Below, piece after piece: positions 8,750 to 18,240 of a DNA stretch of 64,000 nucleotides; the stretch's first letter is position 1; every line of letters begins with the position of its first letter. Below the pieces are notes generated by a model that was not told the DNA's origin, ran no database searches, and saw nothing but the letters and a program-made list of their open reading frames with translations. A program made the translations under genes and the position numbers. This DNA is from Mycolicibacterium sp. P9-64 (lineage in GTDB: Bacteria > Actinomycetota > Actinomycetes > Mycobacteriales > Mycobacteriaceae). The stretch covers positions 620,001 through 684,000 of the forward strand of contig NZ_NPKO01000002.1 in the NCBI RefSeq assembly GCF_008329605.1, given 5' to 3'.

Positions 8750-9418
8750 ATGAGCAGGACGGCGCGCTGGACCGTCGCCGTGCTGGTCGTCATCGTCGCG
8801 ATCGGTGTGGCGTTCTGGCGCGAACTCGATGACCGCGAAGAGCAAGCTTCGCCGGCGTCGTCGATCAGTCCCGGCACGGCTCGCGACCACAGGGACGCCG
8901 ACACCCCGCAGGCGCTGGCGGGCCCGCGCGCCCGCGCCGATCTGCCGCCCTGCCCCACGGACGGTAAGGGGCTGGGCCCCGAACCACTGCGTGGCATCAC
9001 CCTCGAATGCGCGGGGGACGGTTCGCCGGTGGACGTCGCGCGCGCCGTGGCGGGCCGCACGGTGGTGCTCAACCTCTGGGCCTACTGGTGCGGACCGTGC
9101 GCCGACGAACTACCCGCGATGGCCGAGTACCAGAGGCGGATGGGAACGGCGGTGACGGTGCTGACCGTGCATCAGGACGAGAACGAGACGGCCGCCTTGA
9201 CCCGGCTGGCCGAGCTCGGCGTGCACCTGCCAACCGTGCAGGACGGCCGCCGTCTGGTCGCCGCCGCGCTCAAGGTTCCCAACGTGATGCCCGCGACCGT
9301 CGTACTGCGATCGGACGGTAGCGTGGCCGAAGTCCTGCCCCGTTCGTTCGCCAACGCCGACGAGATCGCGGCGGCGGTGGATCCGAAGATCGGCCAGAAC
9401 ACAGGAGAGCCGGGTTGA
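8750..9418 (+). CDS. Membrane-anchored TlpA-like thioredoxin (Rv3673c homologue)
   Basis: 222 aa. An N-terminal signal anchor (WTVAVLVVIVAIGVAFW, about residues 6-22) places a thioredoxin fold outside the membrane. The active site is WAYWCGPC near residue 107-114, and the cis-Pro region is NVMPATVV. Probably a thiol-disulfide reductase for extracytoplasmic proteins or cytochrome maturation; the substrate is unknown. Its TGA overlaps the TTG start of the Nudix gene. Part of the nth-marP operon. Confidence 0.9.
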   Translation: MSRTARWTVAVLVVIVAIGVAFWRELDDREEQASPASSISPGTARDHRDADTPQALAGPRARADLPPCPTDGKGLGPEPLRGITLECAGDGSPVDVARAVAGRTVVLNLWAYWCGPCADELPAMAEYQRRMGTAVTVLTVHQDENETAALTRLAELGVHLPTVQDGRRLVAAALKVPNVMPATVVLRSDGSVAEVLPRSFANADEIAAAVDPKIGQNTGEPG

Positions 9419-10182
9419 GCGCTGGAATCAACTCCGAGGCTGCTCCCGCGTGGATGAAGCCCCTGGTCGAGAATGTGGGCTCCGTGCCGAGTGCCTACCG
9501 TCGACGTCTGCCCGCCGACGTCCTGGCTGCGATCACCGCGGCCAACGCCAAGGCAACCTTGACCCGCACCAAGCGCGACGCGGCGGTGCTGGTGCTGTTC
9601 TCGGGCCCGTGGGACTCACCGTCGGGCGGGCTCCCCGACGATGCCGACCTGTTGGTCACCGTGCGCGCGTCGACGCTGCGCGAGCATGCCGGCCAGGCGG
9701 CCTTCCCCGGAGGGGCGTCCGATCCCGACGACGGCGGCCCGGTGTTCACCGCGCTGCGCGAAGCCCGCGAGGAGACCGGCATCGACGCCAGCAGGCTGCA
9801 ACCACTGGTCACCCTCGAGCGGATGTTCATTCCGCCTTCGGGCTTCCACGTGGTCCCGGTGCTGGCCTACTCGCCCGATCCCGGCCCGGTGGGCGTCGTC
9901 GACCCCGCCGAAACGGCGATCGTCGCGCGCGTTCCCGTGCGTGCGTTCATCAACCCGGAGAACCGGTTGATGGTGTACCGCGAGCAGAACACCCGACGCT
10001 TCGCGGGGCCGGCCTTCCTGCTCAACCAAATGCTGGTCTGGGGTTTCACCGGCCAGGTGATCTCGGCGCTGCTGGACGTCGCAGGCTGGGCTGAGCCGTG
10101 GAACAGCGACGACGTCCGCGAACTCGACGCGGCAATGGCGCTCGTCGGCGGGGGTAGCGACTACGGTGATGGCCAACAATGA
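9415..10182 (+). CDS. Nudix hydrolase, CoA-diphosphatase type (Rv3672c homologue)
   Basis: 255 aa. The Nudix box region reads FPGGASDPDDGGPVFTALRE and continues AREETGID, with the REAREETG core and metal-binding glutamates. The FPGG strand and spacing resemble NudL/PCD1-type CoA pyrophosphatases, which cleave CoA to phosphopantetheine and ADP; CoA specificity is inferred. TTG 9415 overlaps the preceding stop and has AGGAG upstream. ATG of marP overlaps its own stop by 4 nt. Confidence 0.88.
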   Translation: MSAGINSEAAPAWMKPLVENVGSVPSAYRRRLPADVLAAITAANAKATLTRTKRDAAVLVLFSGPWDSPSGGLPDDADLLVTVRASTLREHAGQAAFPGGASDPDDGGPVFTALREAREETGIDASRLQPLVTLERMFIPPSGFHVVPVLAYSPDPGPVGVVDPAETAIVARVPVRAFINPENRLMVYREQNTRRFAGPAFLLNQMLVWGFTGQVISALLDVAGWAEPWNSDDVRELDAAMALVGGGSDYGDGQQ

Positions 10183-11366
10183 CATCGTCTCAATGGCTTG
10201 ATCTGGCCATCCTCGCCGTCGCTTTCGTCGCTGCCGTCTCCGGCTGGCGCTCGGGGGCGGTTGGCTCGCTGTTCGCGCTCATCGGTGTGGTGCTGGGCCT
10301 CGTCGCCGGTGTGCTGCTCGCGCCGCACGTGGTTACCCACATCAGCGGTCCCCGCACGCAGCTGTTCGCAACGTTGTTCCTCATCCTCGGGCTGGTGGTC
10401 GTCGGCGAGATCGCCGGTGTCGTGTTGGGTCGCGCAGTGCGCGGCGCGATCCGCAACCGGACCGTGCGGACGTTCGATTCGGTGGTCGGGGTCGGGCTGC
10501 AACTCGTCGCCGTGCTGGCGGCGGCGTGGCTGTTGGGGTCCCTGCTTACGTCGGCGGATCAGCCGAATCTCGCGGCGGCCGTGCGCGGTTCGCGCGTGCT
10601 GACCCAGGTCGAGCAGGTCGCACCGAGCTGGCTGAAGCCGATTCCGCAACGGCTGAAGGGCATGTTGAACACCTCCGGGCTGCCCGAGGTGCTGCCGCAG
10701 TTCGGCCGGACGCCGATCGTCAACGTCGCCATCCCCGACGCGACGCTGGCCGGTGACCCGGTCGTCGCGGCCACTCGGCCCAGCGTGCTCAAGATTCGCG
10801 GCGTCGCGCCGAGTTGCCAAAAGGTGCTCGAGGGTAGTGGTTTCGTCGTCGCGCCGAACCGGGTGATGTCCAACGCGCACGTCGTCGCGGGCTCGGAGAG
10901 CGTCACCGTCGAGGTCGACGGCCAGACCTACGACGCCAGTGTGGTGTCCTACGACCCCGGCGCCGACATCTCGATCCTGGACGTGCCCAACCTTCCGGCG
11001 CCGCCGCTGCAGTTCGACATGCAGGAAGCCAAGACGGGTACGGACGCGGTGGTGATGGGCTACCCGGGCGGTGGCGACTTCACCGCCACCCCGGCGCGGA
11101 TTCGGGAAGTCATCCGGCTCAACGGCCCCGACATCTACCACACCACCACGGTGACCCGTGAGGTCTACACCATCAGAGGCACGGTCCGGCAAGGCAATTC
11201 GGGCGGGCCGCTGATCGACAAGGGTGGCGCCGTGCTCGGCGTGGTGTTCGGCGCAGCGGTGGACGACGCGGACACCGGGTTCGTGCTGACAGCCGACGAG
11301 GTGGCCAAGCAGATGGCCAAGGTGGGCAGCACCCAGCGCGTACCGACCGGGGCCTGCATCTCCTGA
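10179..11366 (+). CDS. marP: Periplasmic membrane-anchored serine protease MarP
   Basis: 395 aa. The first about 150 residues hold four hydrophobic helices of the colicin V production/CvpA type. A chymotrypsin-fold protease follows, with triad His234 (SNAHVVAG), Asp263 (GADISILD) and Ser341 (RQGNSGGPLID). Two cysteines, in APSCQKV and at the C-terminus (TGACIS), could form the regulatory disulfide known from M. tuberculosis MarP (Rv3671c), needed for acid resistance. Last gene of the nth operon, and convergent with ephE with one base between stops. Confidence 0.95.
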   Translation: MTSSQWLDLAILAVAFVAAVSGWRSGAVGSLFALIGVVLGLVAGVLLAPHVVTHISGPRTQLFATLFLILGLVVVGEIAGVVLGRAVRGAIRNRTVRTFDSVVGVGLQLVAVLAAAWLLGSLLTSADQPNLAAAVRGSRVLTQVEQVAPSWLKPIPQRLKGMLNTSGLPEVLPQFGRTPIVNVAIPDATLAGDPVVAATRPSVLKIRGVAPSCQKVLEGSGFVVAPNRVMSNAHVVAGSESVTVEVDGQTYDASVVSYDPGADISILDVPNLPAPPLQFDMQEAKTGTDAVVMGYPGGGDFTATPARIREVIRLNGPDIYHTTTVTREVYTIRGTVRQGNSGGPLIDKGGAVLGVVFGAAVDDADTGFVLTADEVAKQMAKVGSTQRVPTGACIS

Positions 11367-11367
11367 G

Positions 11368-12321
11368 CTAGGTGCCGTGCACCTGCGCGAGGAACCGGGT
11401 CAGCTGTTCGTTGACTTCCACGGGTGCTTCTTCGTGCGCGAAGTGCCCTGCGCCCGCTATGGATACGTACCGACCGTGCGGAGCATAGTGCTGGGTCTTG
11501 TACACCGGGTCGGCCAGTACGTAGGGATCGGCGTCGCCGCGCATGTGCAGTACGGGAACGTTCAAGGGGCGCTTCATCGACTTCATGAAGCGGCGACCCT
11601 CACTGCGCAGTTGACTGCGCACCGCCCACCGCTGGTACTCCAGCGCGGAGTGCGCCGCCGATGGGATCCGCACCGCCCTGCGCATGTAGGAGATCGTCTC
11701 CGAGAAGTCTTGTGACGATTGCCATTTGCCGCCCGAACGGCTGCGAACGATCGCTTCCAGTTCGGCTGCGTCGTGACGGGTCAGCTTGCGTTCCGGCCAG
11801 AACGGCACCTGGTAGCGCAGCATCCCCGGGAGAAGGGCAAGACCCTGGTCGCGCCGGGTCAGCGCGGAGGCGCGCAACGCCACCGGGTGCGGCGAACTGA
11901 CCACTGCGATCGCGCGCACCGACCGCGGATGCAGCACCGACGTCGCCCAGCACACCAGCCCACCGTCGGCGTGACCAACCAGCGTGGCGGTCTCGTGCCC
12001 GAGTGCGCGCACCAGGCCCGCGGTATCGCCTGCCAGCGTCCAACCGTCATAGCCGCGCGGGGGCTTGTCACTGCCGCCGTAGCCCCGTAGGTCGACGGCC
12101 ACCACGCGGGCGCCCGTCAGCCCGCGCAGTTGGTGCCGCCACGACCACCAGAACGAGCCGAACCCGTGCAGGAGGATCACCAACGGCCGCTCGGCCGACT
12201 CGGCGGGATGATTCTCGGTTGCCAGCGCTTCGACGACGTGGAAGCGAATCCCGTTGGCGTGCACGTCAAGATGACGCCACGGTCCGTCGATCCGCGTCAT
12301 CGACGGGTCAGGAGGGGGCAC
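11368..12321 (-). CDS. ephE: Alpha/beta hydrolase annotated as epoxide hydrolase EphE
   Basis: 317-aa alpha/beta-hydrolase fold protein. The oxyanion HGFGSFWWSW, acid-loop Asp in MRGDADPYVLADP and catalytic His in AGHFAHEEAP are present. The nucleophile elbow reads LVGHADGGLV, which puts Ala118 at the usual nucleophile position and Asp119 one residue later, instead of the G-x-D-x-G pattern of epoxide hydrolases. The activity is therefore uncertain. GTG 12321 directly follows the stop of the upstream membrane-protein gene, so the two are coupled. Confidence 0.8.
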   Translation of the reverse strand: MPPPDPSMTRIDGPWRHLDVHANGIRFHVVEALATENHPAESAERPLVILLHGFGSFWWSWRHQLRGLTGARVVAVDLRGYGGSDKPPRGYDGWTLAGDTAGLVRALGHETATLVGHADGGLVCWATSVLHPRSVRAIAVVSSPHPVALRASALTRRDQGLALLPGMLRYQVPFWPERKLTRHDAAELEAIVRSRSGGKWQSSQDFSETISYMRRAVRIPSAAHSALEYQRWAVRSQLRSEGRRFMKSMKRPLNVPVLHMRGDADPYVLADPVYKTQHYAPHGRYVSIAGAGHFAHEEAPVEVNEQLTRFLAQVHGT

Positions 12322-12843
12322 TTACCAGCCTGAGGGATCAGCGGTCGACGCGGGCCGTGCACCGTCGAACGACGTGATCGCCTTGCCGGGCTTGTCGCCG
12401 CCGTGGGTCAGCGCCGCCCGCGTCTCCTTGACCGACTCGATGGTCTGCTGTGGCCCCCGGATCCGTCGCACCTTCAAATATCCCAGCACGGCGAACGCGG
12501 CAGCGGTCAACACCATGACGCCGAACACGATCAGGAACGCGACCCACCGCCACAGCCAGGTGTCGAGCAGTTCAGCGGCGAATAAGAAGAAGAAGAACGT
12601 CGAGTAGAACAACACGACGAGCGCCAGGATGAAGTAGATGCTGCCGGTGAGGCCCTTCTTCACGTCGCGGGTGATCTCGGCCTTGGCGAGCTCGACCTCG
12701 GCGCGCACCAAGGTCGACACCTGCGTGGTGGCATCCTTGACGAGGTCACCGATCGAAGGATCGGGTACCGGCGCATGCGGATCCACCAGCGGAATCGAAG
12801 TGACTGTGGTCGGCACGCCGTTCTTACGGTCGCCTGTGCTCAC
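12322..12843 (-). CDS. Phage holin superfamily III-like membrane protein (Rv3669 homologue)
   Basis: 173 aa from GTG 12843, which has GGGAGGG 7 nt upstream. An acidic N-terminal helix (SIGDLVKDATTQVSTLVRAE) precedes two membrane helices near residues 70-90 (YFILALVVLFYSTFFFFLFA) and 100-120 (WVAFLIVFGVMVLTAAAFAV). This is the DUF1469/holin-like family found in actinobacterial genomes outside prophages; no phage genes surround it. Its function is unknown. It forms an operon with ephE. Confidence 0.85.
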   Translation of the reverse strand: MSTGDRKNGVPTTVTSIPLVDPHAPVPDPSIGDLVKDATTQVSTLVRAEVELAKAEITRDVKKGLTGSIYFILALVVLFYSTFFFFLFAAELLDTWLWRWVAFLIVFGVMVLTAAAFAVLGYLKVRRIRGPQQTIESVKETRAALTHGGDKPGKAITSFDGARPASTADPSGW

Positions 12844-12975
12844 GAACGAGCCCTCCCCGCGTCGAGACCAAATTGGGATGTGCAGTGCGTTCATGTTGCC
12901 ATGTCGCGCCCGGCCCGACCTCCCCGGCCGACGTTAGACTCACGTGGTTTGGCAGGAATTCGGACGGGGCAGTCG

Positions 12976-13701
12976 ATGGAGGTGGTGTTGAGACATCGCT
13001 GGCACGACACTGCCATCGCAGTCGTCGTCACGGCGGCCCTGACCGTCGCATTGTCCGTCCTGACCGCGCCGTTTGCCCGCGCCGTGGACCCCGTTGCGCT
13101 CGGTGGTGGATCGGGCATCGTGATCGACGGCGACACCTACTGCACGCTCACCGCAATCGGCAACGACAGCAAGGGCAATCTCATCGGCTTCACGTCCGCA
13201 CACTGCGGCGGGCCAGGCGCCAAGGTCGCCGCTGAAGGCGCCGAGGATCACGGCGTGCTCGGGACGATGGTGGCGGGCAACGAGGGTCTCGACTACGCGG
13301 TGATCCAGTTCGATCCGGCTCTGGTTCGGCCCGTCGCAGAGGTGAATGGCTTCCGCATCGACGGCATCGGGCCCGATCCGGTGTTCGGTCAAGTGGCGTG
13401 CAAGCTGGGCCGCACTACCGGCTACTCCTGCGGCGTCACATGGGGGCCTGGCGACCAGCCGGGCACCATCGTCAACCAGGTGTGCGGGCAGCCGGGCGAC
13501 TCCGGTGCGCCGGTCACCGTGGACAACCACCTCGTCGGCATGATCCACGGAGCGTTCAGCGAGGACCTGCCCACTTGTGTGGTGAAGTTCGTGCCTCTGC
13601 ATACGCCGGCGGTGACGGTGTCGATCAACGCCGTGCTCGCCGACATCACCTCGAAGAGCCGACCCGGCACGGGATTCGTGCCGGTTGGCTCCTCAGCCTG
13701 A
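12976..13701 (+). CDS. Secreted trypsin-like serine protease (Rv3668c homologue)
   Basis: 241 aa with a Sec signal peptide (hydrophobic AIAVVVTAALTVALSVLTA, likely cleavage after FARA). The triad residues are His in FTSAHCGG, Asp in GLDYAVIQFD and Ser in QPGDSGAPVTV. Paired cysteines flank the His and Ser loops, consistent with an extracellular chymotrypsin-like fold. The start is ATG 12976, but GTG 12985 or TTG 12988, just after the GGAGG, are possible. It ends 8 bp before acs, which converges on it. Confidence 0.85.
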   Translation: MEVVLRHRWHDTAIAVVVTAALTVALSVLTAPFARAVDPVALGGGSGIVIDGDTYCTLTAIGNDSKGNLIGFTSAHCGGPGAKVAAEGAEDHGVLGTMVAGNEGLDYAVIQFDPALVRPVAEVNGFRIDGIGPDPVFGQVACKLGRTTGYSCGVTWGPGDQPGTIVNQVCGQPGDSGAPVTVDNHLVGMIHGAFSEDLPTCVVKFVPLHTPAVTVSINAVLADITSKSRPGTGFVPVGSSA

Positions 13702-13709
13702 CGTGCTGG

Positions 13710-15665
<1,956 letters not shown>

Positions 15666-15668
15666 GGC

Positions 15669-15684
15669 TGTGAGCGTAGTCACC
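15669..15684 (-). promoter_or_regulatory. CRP-like operator overlapping the acs -10 box
   Basis: TGTGA-GCGTAG-TCACC on the plus strand matches TGTGA-N6-TCACA with one mismatch. On the acs strand the -10 hexamer TACGCT (15678-15673) lies inside it, and 7 nt separate that box from the acs ATG, giving a leaderless promoter. Binding of CRP here should block RNA polymerase. Confidence 0.6.
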
Positions 15685-15791
15685 CGACGTTGCGTGAACG
15701 TTGGCAAGTCACTGCGATGCCTGCGGACGGCGCCTCTGTTGCGACGAACGTCACGGAAGCTGGGGCCAACGGTCGGATAACGTGTTCTGCC

Positions 15792-16547
15792 GTGACCGAT
15801 CCGCTGGCCCCGCTGGCCGAGCTGCCAGGGGTAGCCGAAGCGTGCGACGAAGCCAGGGAGGCGCTCGGCAAGGCGCATCGGCACCGGGTGAACCTTCGCG
15901 GCTGGCCGAAGACGGCGGCCGAGGCGGCGGTGCGGGCGGCGCGCGCGTCGTCGGTGTTGGACGGGGGTTCGCTGACGATCGGCTCGGGGGCGAGCGAAGC
16001 GACCGGGGATGTGCTCGACCCGGTGCTGGCCGGGGCACTGCGGGTGGCCGAGGCGCTCGAGGGCGGTGCCACCGCGCTGGTGGGGGTGTGGCAGCGGGCG
16101 CCGATGCAGGCGATCGCCCGGCTGCACGCGTTGGCCGCTGCTGATCTGACCGACGACGACCGGCTGGGCAGGCCCCGGCCGGACGGCGAGGTCGGGCGCC
16201 GCCTCGAACTGCTCGGCGACGTGATCGCCGGCGCGCGGGTTCCGGCCCCGGTGCTCGCGGCCGTCGCCCATGGCGAGTTGCTCACGCTGGCACCGTTCGG
16301 GGTCGCCGATGGTGTGGTGGCGCGTGCCGTCTCGCGGCTGATCACCATCACCAGCGGGCTGGATCCCCACGGGCTCGGCGTGCCGGAGGTCTACTGGATG
16401 CGGCAGTCCCGCGACTACCGCGCCGCGGCGCGGGGGTTCGAGTCCGGCACGCCCGCAGGCCTGACGGCGTGGATCCTCGCCAGTTGCACGGCGTTCCACG
16501 CGGGCGCTCGGGAGGCGTTGGCGATAGCTCAGGCGGCCTCGGAATGA
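15792..16547 (+). CDS. Fic-fold-like conserved actinobacterial protein (Rv3662c homologue)
   Basis: 251 aa from GTG 15792, which has TAACGT 8 nt upstream. An alanine-rich N-terminal half with NLRGWPKTAAEAAVRAARAS precedes a segment, LTLAPFGVADGVVARAVSRL, that resembles the Fic motif HPFxxGNGRxxR. The catalytic His is Ala and the GNGR loop is altered, so AMPylation is unlikely. In databases this family carries vague names such as oxidoreductase; no nucleotide-binding motif for that is visible. Function unknown. It converges on the Ms1 RNA terminator. Confidence 0.7.
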   Translation: MTDPLAPLAELPGVAEACDEAREALGKAHRHRVNLRGWPKTAAEAAVRAARASSVLDGGSLTIGSGASEATGDVLDPVLAGALRVAEALEGGATALVGVWQRAPMQAIARLHALAAADLTDDDRLGRPRPDGEVGRRLELLGDVIAGARVPAPVLAAVAHGELLTLAPFGVADGVVARAVSRLITITSGLDPHGLGVPEVYWMRQSRDYRAAARGFESGTPAGLTAWILASCTAFHAGAREALAIAQAASE

Positions 16548-16556
16548 CCTGCCAGC

Positions 16557-16860
16557 AAAATGAAGCGGGCGGCGTTCCGAAAATGCTTCGGCTCGCCGCC
16601 CGCTAGCACGGATCTCGGTTACCAAGCGTGCCTGGTGGGTTGCGTGGGATGACCTCGGCGTGTTTGCAATGCGCTGTACGTGCAACCCCACCCAAAGGGT
16701 TGTCCTCGTAGTCCGCTTTTCACAATTACGCAGGCCCGCAACACTTTTGCCATTATCGCGGCTTATGCTCCGCGTGGGTGCCGGGTTCCGTGCTGGGTAG
16801 CCAAACTCGGGAGTTCGAGCCTTCTCTTCCGGCTCGACCTTGGCCTTGCCTGGCTTCCGT
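16557..16860 (-). ncRNA. Ms1 / MTS2823 RNA, RNA polymerase core-binding 6S-like RNA
   Basis: Lies between the homologues of Rv3661 and Rv3662c, the known place of MTS2823/Ms1, and has the right size (about 300 nt) and strand. The 5' end (AGCACGGA, 16863-16856) is complementary to TCCGTGCT at 16612-16605, closing a long 6S-like structure. Next comes a terminator hairpin with perfect 10-bp arms (16594-16603 and 16565-16574) and a U-rich tail. No coding frame fits. Ms1 binds core RNA polymerase in stationary phase (known for M. smegmatis). The exact transcript ends are inferred. Confidence 0.8.
16565..16603 (-). terminator. Terminator hairpin of the Ms1 RNA
   Basis: Arms GCGGGCGGCG and CGCCGCCCGC (10 bp, perfect) are followed on the minus strand by TTCATTTTGC. 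It may also stop transcription of the convergent Fic-like gene. Confidence 0.7.
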
Positions 16861-16866
16861 GCTTCC

Positions 16867-16895
16867 TTTGTACTCCGTGACCGCGGTCACATCAA
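16867..16895 (-). promoter_or_regulatory. Ms1 promoter with CRP-like palindrome in the spacer
   Basis: On the minus strand, TTGATG (16895-16890) and TACAAA (16872-16867) are 17 nt apart. Within and just around the spacer lies TGTGACCGCGGTCACG (16891-16876), whose inner 14 bp are a perfect palindrome that fits TGTGA-N6-TCAC, the CRP consensus. Confidence 0.6.
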
Positions 16896-16959
16896 GTGCC
16901 AATTCGGTGGTGTCGCCGGATCGTTACGACGCCTAGCTCAGCTACCTTCCGGCAACGAG

Positions 16960-17832
16960 TCAGGGCGCGAAGCGCCGCAGCAGCGAGTACGTAAGGGCGC
17001 CCGCCGCCAGTGCGCTCACGCTGACGGCGACGGTGGTCGCGACTGCGGCGCCCGACGGCGCGGCGGGAAGCCGGTCGCGCAGCGAGACCGGCCGCGAGAA
17101 CGTCTGCGTCGGCCAGCCACGCGCCACAGACTCCTTGCGCAGCGCGCGGTCGGGGTTGACCGCCGTCGGATGGCCAACGGCTTCGAGCATCGGCAGATCG
17201 GTGATCGAGTCCGAGTACGCGTAGCAGTGCTCCAGTGCGTAGCCCTCGCGGGCGGCGAGCTCGTTGATCGCCTCGACCTTGCCCTCGCCGTAGCAGTAGA
17301 ACGCCACCTCTCCGGTGTATTTGCCGTCTTCCACCACCATTCGCGTGGCCATCGCGTGGGTAGCGCCGAGCGCGCGGGCGATCGGCGCGACGATCTCCTC
17401 GCCAGACGCCGACACGACGACGACGTCGCGGCCGCACAGCTTGTGGTCGGCAATCAAATTTGCGGCCTCCGCGAACACCAGCGGGTCGACGATTTCGTGC
17501 ATCGTCTCGCTGACGATCGACTTCACCTGTTCGACGTTCCACCCGGTGCACATGTTGGTGATGTAGGACCGCATCCGGTCCATCTGTTCGTGGTCGGCAC
17601 CCGACATCAGGAACAGGAACTGGGCGTACGCCGACTTCAGGACGGTCTGACGATTTATTAGCCCTTGATCGAAGAACGGTCTGCTGAAGGCCAACGTGCT
17701 CGACTTGGCGATGACCGTCTTGTCGAGATCGAAGAAGGCGGCGGTCCGGACAGGCAGGCCCGTCGTGGTGCCGGTTCCCAGCTTGGTCGGATCCGCCAGC
17801 AAGCCGTCCTCCGCTGGGTCGGATGCGCTCAC
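16960..17832 (-). CDS. HAD-IB family phosphatase (Rv3661, SerB-like)
   Basis: 290 aa from GTG 17832. HAD motif I is FFDLDKTV, motif II VVVSASG, and motif III/IV YAYSDSITDLPMLEAVGHP. The C-terminus carries one hydrophobic helix (VAVSVSALAAGALTYSLL), so it may be tail-anchored. The family includes phosphoserine phosphatase-like and lysophosphatidate phosphatase-like enzymes; the substrate is unproven. Upstream ATG-type starts to 17916 add unconserved sequence. Divergent from the 6C RNA and ssd. Confidence 0.88.
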   Translation of the reverse strand: MSASDPAEDGLLADPTKLGTGTTTGLPVRTAAFFDLDKTVIAKSSTLAFSRPFFDQGLINRQTVLKSAYAQFLFLMSGADHEQMDRMRSYITNMCTGWNVEQVKSIVSETMHEIVDPLVFAEAANLIADHKLCGRDVVVVSASGEEIVAPIARALGATHAMATRMVVEDGKYTGEVAFYCYGEGKVEAINELAAREGYALEHCYAYSDSITDLPMLEAVGHPTAVNPDRALRKESVARGWPTQTFSRPVSLRDRLPAAPSGAAVATTVAVSVSALAAGALTYSLLRRFAP

Positions 17833-17956
17833 AGTCTCAGCATAGGGGTCGCGCGAGGAACAGGGGTTGACGCTTTCGCTCAAGTGGCAGTCGGTGTCAC
17901 GTGGCCGTTGCTGCAACTTTCCAGGTCACAGGGTTGTTGCGGGGTGTATGCAGGAC

Positions 17957-17987
17957 TTGCCACCCTCCGAGTAAGCGTGTGTATAGT
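17957..17987 (+). promoter_or_regulatory. Promoter of the 6C sRNA
   Basis: TATAGT at 17982-17987 with TTGCCA 19 nt upstream (17957-17962). CCGAGTAA and TTACTCGG flank the -10 as an 8-bp inverted repeat, which could be an operator. Predicted start is A17995. Confidence 0.5.
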
Positions 17988-17994
17988 GAGCATT

Positions 17995-18088
17995 ACTCGG
18001 CTTATGCCGGGTGTGCATCAGCCCGACCCCCCGGGGCTGATACACGACGACCTCCGCCTCCTCCCCCCCTGGCGGGGGTCGTCCCTTT
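17995..18088 (+). ncRNA. 6C (B11) small RNA
   Basis: Two stem-loops with C-rich loops define the 6C RNA of high-GC Gram-positives. Stem 1 is ATCAGCCC (18017-18024) with GGGCTGAT (18034-18041), its loop holding exactly six C. Stem 2 spans 18047-18082 with a loop of seven C and is followed by a CCCTTTT tail, making it an intrinsic terminator. The location between the homologues of Rv3660c and Rv3661 equals that of B11 (about 93 nt). In mycobacteria 6C regulates replication and secretion genes through its C loops. Confidence 0.88.
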
Positions 18089-18240
18089 TCTGGGGTCTTT
18101 TCTTTCGCACGGACCCACCTCGTTCGCCGCAACGATGGCAAACTTCGCGCCGCTCGCGCCTTTGTACACAGATCTGATTTCATCCACAGATGGCTTCGCT
18201 GGCGTAGCAATTCGTCGTCACACCAGCCCAGAGTGGGGTG

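Noticed and set aside
12322..12843. Holin-like protein as a sign of prophage
   Set aside because: No lysin, structural or integrase genes lie nearby, and the family is a normal part of mycobacterial cores.
15666..16691. N-terminal extension of acs to 993 residues
   Set aside because: The extension overlaps the divergent Fic-like gene and the Ms1 RNA, is unlike acetyl-CoA synthetases, and a leaderless -10 box fixes ATG 15665.
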